Positions 35,529 through 45,048 of a stretch of 64,000 bases of DNA are shown in pieces. Where the stretch lies: positions 299,240 to 363,239 of the forward strand of contig NZ_QXJM01000023.1 of assembly GCF_003570905.1 (NCBI RefSeq), written 5' to 3'. How positions within the stretch are numbered: the stretch's first letter is position 1; each line of letters starts with the position of its first letter. Origin of the DNA: Cohnella faecalis. GTDB lineage: Bacteria > Bacillota > Bacilli > Paenibacillales > Paenibacillaceae. A program made the position numbers and the translations under genes. Below the pieces are notes generated by a model. That model ran no database searches. It was not told the DNA's origin and saw only the letters and a list, made by a program, of their open reading frames with translations.

Positions 35529-37130
35529 TCAGCTTTGCGATCGGAATTCCGACGGGGTCATGCCGACCCGTTTCTTGAAAATGCGCGCGAAATATTTGTC
35601 GTCCTGGTAACCGACGAGTCCGGCGATTTCGTAGGTTTTGCTGTTCGTCGTCAATAGCAGCGCCTTGGCTCGGTCGATGCGCACCTGCGTGATGAAATCC
35701 GTAATATTCATAGCTTCGACCTGCTTGAACAGGAAGCTGAGATAGACCGGAGAGAGGAACACCTCTGCTGCGATCGTCTCGAGCGTCAGGTTGCGGGCGT
35801 AGTTGTCTTGAATATAGGCTTTAATCTTTTCGACGACGGAATTTTTCCCAGACTTGCGCAAGCTTTGCGTCGTCGCGAGCAAACCGTACAGAAATTCCCG
35901 CAGCAGGCCGGAGAGCTCCTCGATCGTGTTGGCCCGGAAGATCCTCGCGATGTCGTCGGCCGACAGAAGCTCGTCCAGCTGCAGCTGCGGATGCATCTCC
36001 GCGAGAACGTGGGTCGACGCGATCATCTGTTGGAGGCTTAACGTCTTCGTTTCATGTTGGTTGAACGACCGACTTTTCAGAAACGCGATGAACGACGACA
36101 GCCAGGCATCCAGGTCGTTCTCGTTGCAAACCCGCAGCGACATGAGAAGATCCTCCTCGTTCACGGCGGAACGATTCTGGCTTCCCGCGTCCGTCGGGCC
36201 CGGGCCGCTGTCGAGGTCGTCCATACAGATCGCTTGATTCGCGCCCGTGTAATATTTGTAGCGGAGGGCGGTTTTTGCGTTCTCATAGGCGCTTCTGCAA
36301 TCGTTCAGCAGGAGGGGATAACGTTTTGAAACGCCGACGGTAGCGCCAAGCTTCAAGGTCGTCCGCAGATTGACGATCAACTGCTTCAGCAGCGAACGGA
36401 GGGTGGTCGGCTGTTCCGCATCCCCGTCTTCGTCGTTCAACAGAAGGATGAACCTGCGGGACTGTTCCTGAAGCAGCGCTTTGGCGTGCCATTCCCCGAA
36501 CGTCTCCTCGATGATGTTGGCGACTGCAAAGTGGATGAGGTGATGATCTTCCACGGAGTATCGATCCAGACTTCCCGTCTCGTCCTCGATTTCCAGCAGG
36601 CAAACACGAAAGGGCCCGGGATGGATCGGAAGGCGCAAATACTTCGTTTTCTCAACGAATATGTCTTCCTTCTGCCGCGTCCCGTCGACGATGCTGTGAA
36701 GAAACCGCTCCACCATGACCGGGAAGTTGTCCTTCATCTGCTGCTTAAGCGCTCTCTCGGTTTCCCATTCCTTCTTCACGCGCAAAATGACTTCCAGAAA
36801 CCGATCGAGGTCGGGCGGCTTTAGCAAGTAATCCGATGCCCCAAGCTGAAGCGCCTGCTGCGCGTACATAAACTCGTCGTGGCTGCTAAGGATTACGGAC
36901 TTGATCGGGATTTGGCGAGAACCGATTTCCCTCAGCAGTTGGAGTCCATCCATGATAGGCATCCGACAATCAACGATAATCAAATCCGGCGGTTTAGATT
37001 CGATCATGCGCAGCGCTTCCATGCCGTTTTCCGCAGCGCCCAGCCATTCGAAGCCGTGCTCCTCCCAAGGGACCAGCTTGCGCAGTCCGACGCTTACGAT
37101 GGGCTCGTCGTCAATGACCATGATTTTCAT
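35529..37130 (-). CDS. YesN-type response regulator with AraC DNA-binding domain
   Basis: Response regulator of 533 residues. N-terminal receiver domain with VIDDEP, phosphorylation Asp in LIIVDCRMPIMDG (about residue 54) and a Lys in LKPPD; a long central linker region; a C-terminal AraC helix-turn-helix pair (LTLETIAAEVFLSPVYLSFLFKQVEA and KTYEIAGLVGYQDDKYFARIFKKRVGMTPSEFR). It overlaps the 3' end of the histidine kinase by 20 bases. Pairs of this kind commonly control sugar ABC importers, and one begins divergently at 39119. Confidence 0.94.
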   Translation of the reverse strand: MKIMVIDDEPIVSVGLRKLVPWEEHGFEWLGAAENGMEALRMIESKPPDLIIVDCRMPIMDGLQLLREIGSRQIPIKSVILSSHDEFMYAQQALQLGASDYLLKPPDLDRFLEVILRVKKEWETERALKQQMKDNFPVMVERFLHSIVDGTRQKEDIFVEKTKYLRLPIHPGPFRVCLLEIEDETGSLDRYSVEDHHLIHFAVANIIEETFGEWHAKALLQEQSRRFILLLNDEDGDAEQPTTLRSLLKQLIVNLRTTLKLGATVGVSKRYPLLLNDCRSAYENAKTALRYKYYTGANQAICMDDLDSGPGPTDAGSQNRSAVNEEDLLMSLRVCNENDLDAWLSSFIAFLKSRSFNQHETKTLSLQQMIASTHVLAEMHPQLQLDELLSADDIARIFRANTIEELSGLLREFLYGLLATTQSLRKSGKNSVVEKIKAYIQDNYARNLTLETIAAEVFLSPVYLSFLFKQVEAMNITDFITQVRIDRAKALLLTTNSKTYEIAGLVGYQDDKYFARIFKKRVGMTPSEFRSQS

Positions 37131-38909
37131 ATAAGCTCACCCATTCCTCTTCGTTGTGAATGATCGGCAGCCGGATCGTGACGGTCGTTCCCTTACCGAT
37201 CTTGCTCGCGATGCGAAGCCGGTATTCCTCGCCGAACAGCATCGTCAGCCGCTCGTTGACATTCTTAATGCCGTAGCCCCCGCTGCCGTTCGGAGATACT
37301 TGCAGGAGCGCGGCCACTTGTTCCTCTGTCATGCCTTTGCCGTTGTCTTCGACGACGAAGACGATGCCGTCCTCCGATAGGCCGCCGGAGATGCGCAGCA
37401 CGCCTTCGCCTTTCTCCTTGTGATCGAACGAGTGAATGATCGCGTTTTCGACGATCGGTTGCAGGAGCAGCTTGGAGGTCAAGTAAGGCTCCACCTTCGG
37501 ATCGATCTCGTACTCGACCTTGAAGCGGCTAGGAAACCGGGCTTGTTGAATGTTGACGTAAGCTTTGATCTGATTGATCTCGTTCTCCATGCTGTAATAA
37601 TCGCTTCCCCGATTCAGCGAGATGCGGAACAGCTGGCTGAGCGACCGGACGACTTCCGCCGTCTCGTCGTCTCCGTTGATCTTGGAATTCAGAAAGATGT
37701 AGTCGAGCGTGTTGTAGAGAAAGTGCGGTTCGATTTGCGCCTGAAGCGTCTTTAGTTCGATCATCTTCTGATTGGTCTGGCTAATGTACACTTTCTGGAT
37801 CAACTCGTTCAGCTCGGCGACCATTTGATTGTATTTTTGCGTCAGCAGGCCGACTTCGTCCTTGGATTCGACCGCCACCTTCTGGTTGAAGTCGCCCCGC
37901 TTGAAGTCGTTCATCGACCGCAGCAGCTTCCGGATCGGCGAAGTGACGTTGCGGGACAGGAAAATGGACAGCAAAGCGACGATTAGCATAACGGACACCG
38001 AAGCGATCAACGTGAATTTCAGCAGCACCTGATGCTGCTCGCGGATTTCCTTAAGCGGCGTCAAGCTGACGACCATCCACTCGTAAGGCTCCACCTTCGC
38101 GGTCGAGATATAGAAATCTTGACCGTTCACGCGAATGACCGGATTGTCGCCCGGGTGGATCAGCCTTTTTTTGAATTCGAGATCGCTTTCCCGGTAGTAA
38201 TCGACGTCCCGGTTTTTTTGATTGCTGGCCACGAGATTGTAATTGTCGTCCACGAGCAGAAGCTGAGTGGAGTCGCTGAGTTCGACATCCTGAATGGAGG
38301 CGAGGAACGCTTCGCGGCCGATGCCCATGAAGAGCATGCCCAGCTTTTCCTCCGAGTCGTAAATATTCGTTATCCGCCGGCCTACCATCACTTCGTTGTA
38401 CTGCTGTAAATACGGGAATAGAGGATCGCTTGAGAACATCCAATTGGCTTCTCCTTCTTTGGCCGCCGTGGCGATGTAAGTCGGAGACTCGTTGAGTTGC
38501 TGGTAGGGAACCACTTCCCGGTAGAAATCCTTGAAGTCCCGAAAGACAAACCCGTTCTCTCCGTAGACAATGATGAAGGATATATAGCTCTTGGCCGTCT
38601 TCAGATTGGACAAATAACTGAGCATCGTCTGCTGCGCGCGATTGTACTCTTCCGGCTTCGGCTGGTTCAGCAGGTTCTGGAAGGTCTCGTTGTTCATGAT
38701 ATAGGAGGAGATATCCTGGGCATCGTCCAGCATCATCTTGATGTTATTCTCAATCAGGCCGATCGTCTGGTGCTGATGACCGATCACCTGTTTTTCCAAT
38801 AGGCTTGTGGAGTTGAAGTAGGAGAAGATACCCAGGCTAAGCAGGGGATGAGAACGACAAGAATAAAGTAGAGGAATATTTTCGTTTGCAGCTTCTGGAA
38901 CAGCTTCAT
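37111..38909 (-). CDS. YesM-type sensor histidine kinase (apparent frameshift)
   Basis: Membrane sensor kinase, 599 residues if one C is restored (minus strand) at the four-base run 38844-38847. The corrected N-terminus is MKLFQKLQTKIFLYF then a membrane helix continuing as LIPLLSLGIFSYF; without the repair this first helix is cut off. After it: an extracellular dCache-like sensor, a second membrane helix (FTLIASVSVMLIVALLSIFL), HAMP, the His_kinase box LQAQIEPHFLYNTLDYIFLN and ATPase motifs VEDNGKGM and GYGIKNVNERL. The start ATG at 38909 has AGGAG 11 bases upstream. Partner of the overlapping YesN-type regulator. Confidence 0.85.
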
Positions 38910-39118
38910 GCTCGGTTCAACTCCTGTTGTCATACACGGATGCTTATGGTGGAAGCTTATCAGAAAAAAAATAGGGTGACAATTGCCCGCGGCATTCGGG
39001 TCGAGACTTCTAGATTCAGTCCACCAAATCTTGAAGTTGTCTCATTGTGAGGCGGCGGCGGGAGAGACTATGATAAATGGGCAAGCAACGAAATTCACTG
39101 ACAACAGGGGGCGGAAGA

Positions 39119-40492
39119 ATGAGCATTCGAAAGGCGAGAGCGGCAAAATGGATGGGGTCTCTGTTGGCAATCAGCCTGGTTTTTGCGGGGTGTTCCAATG
39201 GGAATAAAGAGGAGGCTTCCCCGACAAGCAGCCAGACAGACGGAAGCGGCGGCTCCGGTACAGAGATCGATTGGAAAACGGTAAAGGCGGACATACGCTT
39301 CGTCTACCCGGGCACATCCGAATCCGAGAAGCTGTTCGCCGAAAACTTCAAAACGGCCATGAAAGAAAAGTATCCGAACGTCAACATCGAGTACATGTAC
39401 TTATCCTGGGCGGACATGGAGAAGAAAATATCCGTTATGATCAGCACGGGTGACGTTCCCGACATCGCCACGACCCAGGATGTCACGAACTTCGTGCAGA
39501 TGGATGGACTTGAGGATCTGACGCCTTACATGCAGCGCGAGACCACTAGCGTAAAACCGGACAATTTTCTTCCGGGCACGCTCGATTACTCGACGATCGA
39601 TGGCAAAATCTATGCGGCTCCCGCCACGGCAAACGCGTTTAACTTGATGGTCAACGAGAAAATGCTGAACGATGCCGGAATGAAGCTGGAAGAGCTGCAA
39701 ACGTGGGAAGACGTGGAGAAAGCGGCTCAGCTGATGACCAAGGACGGCAAGTATGGCTTCGGCTATCCGCTCGGCGTAGCGCGTTTCGCGTTCCGCGTGC
39801 CGTTTACGGCAGGCTACAGCAACGATCTGCTCCTATCGGACACGTCCGAGACGAGTAAAGCGAAGTATATCGAACTGCTGAACCACTTCAAAAAGCTGGA
39901 AGCGTTCCAACCTAAGGCGCACCTGACCTGGGGATACCCGGAAATGTTTCGGGCCTACAGCAACGGCGAAGTCGGCATGATCCCGGCTGGCACGTTCTTC
40001 TCTGCGAACGTGTACAGCATCAATCCGGATATCATCAACGTTTCCCGCGCGATTTCTTATCCGAAGGGGCCGTCGGGCTCCGCGGCCAAGACGCCGGTCG
40101 CGAACTCCGGATTCGGCATTTACAAGGGCAGCAAGAACAAGGAAGTCGCATGGAGATTAATAGAGGAGCTGCTGTCGCCCGAGTTCAACAGCACGCAAGC
40201 AGCCATTCTAAACATTTCGGCGGAGAAAGCGACGAGCTTGGACGAAGTCATCAAAAAAGCGGAAGACGTGTATCCCAAAGCGATCGACGGACACAAGCGA
40301 GTCATCGAGGATTTCCTTGCCATGGTCGACAAGTCGGGCGTACCGATGAATACGATCGTCGGTCAGCCGGAGATGGAGACGGTCGTACAGGATATTATGG
40401 TCAAATTCCTGACGAATAAGCTTGATGCGGAAGAAGCGTACGGCGAGATCAAGAAAGGCATCGACTCCGTCACCGCCAAATACGCCAAGTAG
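39119..40492 (+). CDS. Sugar ABC transporter substrate-binding lipoprotein
   Basis: Extracellular solute-binding protein (family 1), 457 residues, with a lipoprotein signal peptide ending LVFAGCSNG. The mature part shows the usual family pattern (SWADMEKKISVMISTGDVPDIATTQDV, GKIYAAPATANAFNLMVNEKML, NGEVGMIPAGTF). ATG at 39119 follows GGAAG; an in-frame ATG at 39077 has no better site. Divergent from the YesM/YesN pair that probably induces it. The ligand is not identifiable, but the downstream lyase and YhcH family protein hint at a keto-sugar acid or its oligosaccharide. Confidence 0.9.
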   Translation: MSIRKARAAKWMGSLLAISLVFAGCSNGNKEEASPTSSQTDGSGGSGTEIDWKTVKADIRFVYPGTSESEKLFAENFKTAMKEKYPNVNIEYMYLSWADMEKKISVMISTGDVPDIATTQDVTNFVQMDGLEDLTPYMQRETTSVKPDNFLPGTLDYSTIDGKIYAAPATANAFNLMVNEKMLNDAGMKLEELQTWEDVEKAAQLMTKDGKYGFGYPLGVARFAFRVPFTAGYSNDLLLSDTSETSKAKYIELLNHFKKLEAFQPKAHLTWGYPEMFRAYSNGEVGMIPAGTFFSANVYSINPDIINVSRAISYPKGPSGSAAKTPVANSGFGIYKGSKNKEVAWRLIEELLSPEFNSTQAAILNISAEKATSLDEVIKKAEDVYPKAIDGHKRVIEDFLAMVDKSGVPMNTIVGQPEMETVVQDIMVKFLTNKLDAEEAYGEIKKGIDSVTAKYAK

Positions 40493-40508
40493 ATAAAAAA
40501 AGCAGTCT

Positions 40509-40546
40509 GGGGGGCTCCGAGGGCCGATCGACCGGGAGTCCCCTTT
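40509..40546 (+). terminator. Intercistronic hairpin after the binding-protein gene
   Basis: GGGGGGCTCC and GGGAGTCCCC enclose a GC-rich loop and are followed by TTTC. Such hairpins after binding-protein genes often cause partial termination or mRNA stabilisation, favouring excess binding protein. Confidence 0.65.
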
Positions 40547-40586
40547 CTTGTTCACGCTAACGGGGATGGGGAGAGGAGAAGACACC

Positions 40587-41477
40587 ATGCTAACCCGCAA
40601 GTTTATTAAGTCTTACGGCTTCGGCTATCTGTTGCTGGCGCCTGCCGTGCTTTATTTGGTCGCTTTTCAGTTTTATCCTCTGTTCGAGACGGTGCGGTTG
40701 AGCTTGTTCGACTATTCCTTGATCTCGAACCGAGCGATGTCGTTCATCGGACTCGACCATTACACTTATTTCCTAACGGAAGACGATAGATTTTGGAAAA
40801 TCATGCGGAACAGCCTCGTCTGGGTCATCGGCTCGACGGTGTTCCAATTCGCGGTCGCCATTCCGGCGGCTCTAATATTAAACGCGAAGATCCGATCCCG
40901 GGGCTTATGGCGGGGGTTGATGATGGTGCCGTGGGTGTCTCCCGTAGTCATCATCGGCATCGTATGGAAATGGATTTACGACGGGCATAACGGAATCGCC
41001 AACCATTACTTGTCCGAGTGGGGCATCATCCGGGAAAGCATCGTCTGGTTGGGCGACGACTTCTGGGTGTGGCCGGCGTTGCTGCTGACTTCCGTGTGGA
41101 AAGGCTTTCCCTACATTGCTTTAATGCTGCTGTCCGGCTTGACGGGCATCTCCAAGGAAATGATGGAAGCCGCGGAGGTAGACGGTGCGACGGGTTGGCA
41201 ACGGCTTGTTCGTATCGTGCTGCCGCTCTTGAAGCCGATCATGTACGTGACGGGCATGGTCTCGATCGTCTCTTCATGGACGAAGTTCGAGATGATCTGG
41301 GCGCTGACCAACGGAGGGCCGGGCTTCGAGACGAGCATCTTGCCGACGTACGTCTATACGAATGCTTTCGTCTATTACGATCTGGGACGCGGGTCGGCCA
41401 TCGCGACGCTGTCGATGCTATTCGTGCTCGTCCTCGTGGCGATCTACGCAGGGCTGTTCGGCAGGGATAACGAATAG
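40587..41477 (+). CDS. Sugar ABC transporter permease, MalF type
   Basis: Membrane subunit of 296 residues with six hydrophobic segments and the EAA loop GISKEMMEAAEVDGATGWQRLVRIVLPLLKP that contacts the ATPase. ATG at 40587 is preferred: GAGAGGAG lies upstream, and the frame from 40548 has no ribosome site. No ATPase is encoded in this operon, so a shared MsmX-type ATPase is likely. Confidence 0.93.
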   Translation: MLTRKFIKSYGFGYLLLAPAVLYLVAFQFYPLFETVRLSLFDYSLISNRAMSFIGLDHYTYFLTEDDRFWKIMRNSLVWVIGSTVFQFAVAIPAALILNAKIRSRGLWRGLMMVPWVSPVVIIGIVWKWIYDGHNGIANHYLSEWGIIRESIVWLGDDFWVWPALLLTSVWKGFPYIALMLLSGLTGISKEMMEAAEVDGATGWQRLVRIVLPLLKPIMYVTGMVSIVSSWTKFEMIWALTNGGPGFETSILPTYVYTNAFVYYDLGRGSAIATLSMLFVLVLVAIYAGLFGRDNE

Positions 41478-41491
41478 AAGGGGGTGAAGTC

Positions 41492-42331
41492 ATGAGAGAG
41501 ACGCTTTCGTTCCGTACGTTCAAATACGCAAGTCTGGCGATTCTGATGCTGTTCACCCTCTTTCCTTTCCTGTGGCTGGTGGATACGACGTTCAAGAGCA
41601 CCGAAGAGATGTTCGCTTCGATACCCACCTGGCTGATCTCGAACTTCACGTTCGAGCATTACGTGTGGGCAACCGGCGAGCAAGGGATGAATATCGGCAA
41701 GCTGCTGTCCAACTCCATCATCGTGTGCGCGCTTACGGCGCTCTGCACCGGACTTATCGCCTGTGTAAGCGGATACGGCCTGGCCAGGTTCAAAGTACCG
41801 GGAATCGGGCTGGTTATCGTGCTGTTCGTGCTCGCACAGATGATCCAAGGTCCGCTCATCATGATCCCATGGTACAAGCTGGCTTCCGCCTTCTCGATCT
41901 TGAACACGAAGACGGTGCTGGTGCTCATTTACAACACGATGACGATACCGGTGGCCGTATGGATCATGAGCGGATTTTTCAAGAGTGTGCCTAAGGAGCT
42001 GGAAGAAGCAGCTTACATGGACGGTTCCGGCAAGCTGAAGACGCTGTTTAAGATCATGGTTCCGATGGCTCTGCCGGGGTTGGTATCGGTTAGCTTATAT
42101 TCGTTCATCCTCGGATGGAACGATTACCAATATTCGCTGATTCTGACCAACTCACTGGCCGCCAAGACCGTTCAGGTCGGCATCGCGGAAGTGATGGAAA
42201 GCATGGGGGCCGCGAACTGGGGAGGCATTCTCGCCAGCGGCGTCATCGTCATTCTGCCGATCATACTGATTTTCTCGCTCATTCAGAAATTGCTGATCGA
42301 AGGCCTAACTGCCGGAGGAATTAAAGGTTAA
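41492..42331 (+). CDS. Sugar ABC transporter permease, MalG type
   Basis: Second membrane subunit, 279 residues, six hydrophobic segments and the EAA loop KSVPKELEEAAYMDGSGKLKTLFKIMVPMALP. It follows 14 bases after the first permease with AGAAGGGGGTGA before the ATG. Forms the heterodimeric channel with the previous gene product. Confidence 0.94.
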   Translation: MRETLSFRTFKYASLAILMLFTLFPFLWLVDTTFKSTEEMFASIPTWLISNFTFEHYVWATGEQGMNIGKLLSNSIIVCALTALCTGLIACVSGYGLARFKVPGIGLVIVLFVLAQMIQGPLIMIPWYKLASAFSILNTKTVLVLIYNTMTIPVAVWIMSGFFKSVPKELEEAAYMDGSGKLKTLFKIMVPMALPGLVSVSLYSFILGWNDYQYSLILTNSLAAKTVQVGIAEVMESMGAANWGGILASGVIVILPIILIFSLIQKLLIEGLTAGGIKG

Positions 42332-42372
42332 TGGGGTTAATTCCAATCTACTAAAGACAGGAGCATACACTT

Positions 42373-43284
42373 ATGAGTTCAAACCGAAAAAAATACGTGC
42401 AGCTGCAAGGCATCATTCCCGCTCTTATTACGCCCTACGAAGATGACGGCCGGATTAGCGACAAGAGAACGCGCGAGTTAGTTCGGCATTTGATCTCCCA
42501 GGGAGTCGCCGGGTTTTACTTGAGCGGCAGCACGGGCGAAGGCTTTCTTCAGACGGTCGAGGAAAGGCAAAGCTTCCTGGAAATCGTCATGGACGAGGTG
42601 AAAAGCGAGGTGCCCGTCATCGCCCACGTCGGCGCCATGGATACGGCGACCGCCGTCGTTCTGACGAAGCATGCTTACGGAGCTGGAGCTACGGCGGTGT
42701 CAGCCGTTACGCCGTTTTATTACAAGCACGGCTCGGAGCAAATCAAGCGGCATTATATCGATATTGCGGAAGCTGCCGACATTCCGCTCATCGCGTACCA
42801 TTTTCCAGATATGACGGGATCCAAGCAGTCGGCGGATTTCTATCGGGAACTGTCTGCTGTAGACGGCATTATCGGTTTGAAGTTTACTTCGATGAACACT
42901 TACGAGATGCAACAGATTATGGACGTTTGCGGCGAGGATTTCCTCGTCTTCAACGGCCCGGACGAAAGCTGCTTGGCGGGTCTGGCGATGGGCGCTTTCG
43001 GGGCGATCGGCTCGACCTACAATATTATGCCGGCCAAGTTCGTAGAGATGCATCGGCTGTTCCGGCAAGGCCGGATCGACGAGGCTAGGGCCGTACAATA
43101 CGAGGTTAACAGGGTGATCAATGAGCTGATGAAGTACGATTTTATCGCTTTCGAACGGGAGATACTCAGGCTGCAGGGCTTCGATACCGGGCTTCCGCGA
43201 AAGCCGATCCAACAGCTGAGCGACGCCCAGCGCGCGGATATTCGCGAGACGGCTGCTCGGTTCCCGTTTTTGAATATCAGTTAA
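42373..43284 (+). CDS. NanA/DapA-family lyase
   Basis: Class I aldolase of the N-acetylneuraminate lyase/dihydrodipicolinate synthase superfamily, 303 residues. The substrate-carboxylate motif reads LSGSTGEGF, that is GSTGE as in neuraminate lyases rather than GTTGE. The catalytic Tyr lies in PLIAYHFPD and the Schiff-base Lys in GIIGLKFTS. It should cleave or form a 2-keto acid sugar. With an SDR enzyme and a YhcH family protein downstream and a sugar importer upstream, use of a sialic-acid-like or 2-keto-3-deoxy sugar acid is the best guess. No nanE or nanK is present. Confidence 0.88.
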   Translation: MSSNRKKYVQLQGIIPALITPYEDDGRISDKRTRELVRHLISQGVAGFYLSGSTGEGFLQTVEERQSFLEIVMDEVKSEVPVIAHVGAMDTATAVVLTKHAYGAGATAVSAVTPFYYKHGSEQIKRHYIDIAEAADIPLIAYHFPDMTGSKQSADFYRELSAVDGIIGLKFTSMNTYEMQQIMDVCGEDFLVFNGPDESCLAGLAMGAFGAIGSTYNIMPAKFVEMHRLFRQGRIDEARAVQYEVNRVINELMKYDFIAFEREILRLQGFDTGLPRKPIQQLSDAQRADIRETAARFPFLNIS

Positions 43285-43312
43285 GCAACGTAAGCGAAGG
43301 AGGCGCTGAACG

Positions 43313-44149
43313 ATGAACGAGAGAGTGAACGTAAAGACGCTGTTCGATCTCACCGGCAAGGTTGCGTTGGTAACGGGAGGCAGCAACTTGGGCTACGACG
43401 CGGCCGAAGCGTTGGCGGAGCTTGGGGCGACCGTCGCGGTCACACGGAGGCGGAAAGAGGAGGCGGACGCCACGGCGGCGCTTCTCGCTAAGGATACAGG
43501 ATCAGAAGTCGTCGGAATCGAGTTGGAAGTCACCGACGAGGCGAGCTGGAAAAGGGCGGTGGACGAGCTCATCGGCCGGTACAGCAAGATCGACATTCTC
43601 GTTAACAACGCCGGAGGACGCCAGGTGTCCGTCGTACCCGAGACTATCGAGGACGATCCTTCGTTCGAATTTCTGGAGACGCGGCTGCTGGAAGACTGGA
43701 AGTATACGATGGACGCGAATCTGACCAGCGTATTTCTAGGCTGCCGTTCCGTTGCTCCTTATATGAAGAAAGCCCACTCGGGGAAGATCATCAACATGGC
43801 CTCCATCGACGGAATCGTCGGGCGCGATCTGCGGATTTATCCGGGCTCCGGACTGTCTCCGACCGTACCGGATTATCTCGCCAGCAAAGCAGGTGTCATC
43901 AATCTGACTAAGGGGATCGGCGTATCGCTCGCGCCGTTCGGCATATACGTGAACGCCATATCTCCCGGAGGATTTTACCGTCAGCAGCCTGAACGGTTCG
44001 TCGAAAACTACACGAAGCTGGTTCCGCTCGGACGAATGGGGCGGGATCGGATCGACCTGAAAGGCTCGATTGCCTATCTGGCTTCCGGAGCTTCCGATTA
44101 CACGGTGGGACATAACTTGGTCATTGATGGCGGCTTGACTTCGTGGTAG
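43313..44149 (+). CDS. Short-chain dehydrogenase/reductase
   Basis: NAD(P)-dependent oxidoreductase of 278 residues. Cofactor loop VTGGSNLGYD (a variant of TGGxxGIG), NNAGG, catalytic Ser in INMASIDG and YLASKAG giving Tyr-x-x-x-Lys, and the C-terminal SDYTVGHNLVIDGGLTSW. Typical of gluconate or keto-sugar-acid dehydrogenases. Close spacing to the lyase (28 bases, AAGGAGG) supports a joint catabolic role. Confidence 0.92.
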   Translation: MNERVNVKTLFDLTGKVALVTGGSNLGYDAAEALAELGATVAVTRRRKEEADATAALLAKDTGSEVVGIELEVTDEASWKRAVDELIGRYSKIDILVNNAGGRQVSVVPETIEDDPSFEFLETRLLEDWKYTMDANLTSVFLGCRSVAPYMKKAHSGKIINMASIDGIVGRDLRIYPGSGLSPTVPDYLASKAGVINLTKGIGVSLAPFGIYVNAISPGGFYRQQPERFVENYTKLVPLGRMGRDRIDLKGSIAYLASGASDYTVGHNLVIDGGLTSW

Positions 44150-44195
44150 AACGGAAGCCTGTGAATAAGGGACTTGAGAAAACGGAGAGACGCTG

Positions 44196-44678
44196 ATGAT
44201 ATTTGGAGACACCGGAATGACGAAGACAGGAGAGTTCGGCGCGCTTCATCCCGTTTTGCGCGATGCTTTGCTGCGTTTAGAGAGAACGGATCTTAAAGGC
44301 ATGGAACCGGGGAAGTACGAATGGGACGGTGATCGCTTGTTCCTACTCGTGCAGGAGTCCGTCACGGCGCCAAAGACGGCCAAGAAGCCGGAATCCCATC
44401 GCAGATACGTCGATATTCAGCTTCTGATCGAAGGAGAGGAATGGATCGGGTACGCTCGCAAGTCGGTGAGCCACCTCAGCTGCGAAGACGAGCTGGACGC
44501 TAAGGATTACGCGTTATACGAGGATCCGGAAGACGAAATTGGCTTGATCCTAAGGCCGGGCAAGTTTGCGATTTTCTTTCCGGACGAGCTGCATCGCCCG
44601 TGCGTCTGCCTTGAAGCTCCGGTTCGGATCAAAAAGGCGGTCGTAAAGATCGATCTGATCTTGCTCGAAAAGGAATAA
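44196..44678 (+). CDS. YhcH/YjgK/YiaL family protein
   Basis: Cupin-like protein of 160 residues (DUF386). The conserved HRRYVDIQLLIEGEEWIGYA and ILRPGKFAIFFPDELHRPCV, including metal-ligand His and Glu candidates, identify the family. YhcH is part of sialic acid operons in enterobacteria, where it is linked to processing sugar anomers or anhydro forms. It is the last gene of this operon, with a terminator 111 bases downstream. Confidence 0.9.
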   Translation: MIFGDTGMTKTGEFGALHPVLRDALLRLERTDLKGMEPGKYEWDGDRLFLLVQESVTAPKTAKKPESHRRYVDIQLLIEGEEWIGYARKSVSHLSCEDELDAKDYALYEDPEDEIGLILRPGKFAIFFPDELHRPCVCLEAPVRIKKAVVKIDLILLEKE

Positions 44679-44715
44679 TGCGCGAGTAAATGAGGGGCTG
44701 ACTCAAAAGCAACTA

Positions 44716-44745
44716 ACAGAGAGAAACAGAGAGAAACAGAGAGAA
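44716..44745 (+). repeat. Three tandem 10-base repeats
   Basis: ACAGAGAGAA occurs three times in perfect tandem between the YhcH-family gene and its terminator. A short simple-sequence tract, likely prone to slippage. Confidence 0.9.
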
Positions 44746-44789
44746 ACTTCATGTCCATAAAAGGATAATCTTTATGTCACTAGACAAAG

Positions 44790-44814
44790 GCGAGTTATAA
44801 CTAACTCGCTTTTT
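44790..44814 (+). terminator. Intrinsic terminator of the sugar operon
   Basis: GCGAGTTA, loop TAAC, TAACTCGC, then TTTTT: perfect 8-base stem and T run. Confidence 0.85.
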
Positions 44815-44841
44815 CTCCTTATATACTTTTACACAAAACCC

Positions 44842-44858
44842 GTATTTTATACATATGT
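44842..44858. repeat. 17-base dispersed repeat, copy 1
   Basis: GTATTTTATACATATGT, identical to the copies at 50127-50143 and 52476-52492. It contains the palindrome ACATATGT. This gap, from 44815 to 44994, holds nothing else I can support. Confidence 0.85.
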
Positions 44859-44994
44859 ATTCAATCTTGCTTAGAGCCATATGGATCAATGGCTTTATAA
44901 TGTTGTTACACAATATGACTTTGGATTTATAGTGCTTAGAAATATCATTTATCATTTTGCAACTCCCCACTGTCCAGTCAGTGAAATTAAATAT

Positions 44995-45042
44995 GCTAAA
45001 TAAAAGCCAACACGACCATCAGTGTTGGCTTTTATTTAGCAT
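44995..45042. terminator. Perfect 20-base stem-loop at the broken IS end
   Basis: Two perfect 20-base arms (44995-45014 and 45023-45042, centred on AGCCAACAC/GTGTTGGCT) around an 8-base loop. The arms are AT-rich at the base, giving T runs on both strands, so it can terminate transcription in both directions. It sits 6 bases from the end of the truncated transposase frame. Confidence 0.75.
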
Positions 45043-45048
45043 AACCGA

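Noticed and set aside
44749..44970. 73-codon minus-strand frame after the YhcH-family gene
   Set aside because: No ribosome site or family; it spans a terminator and the 17-base repeat, so coding is unlikely.
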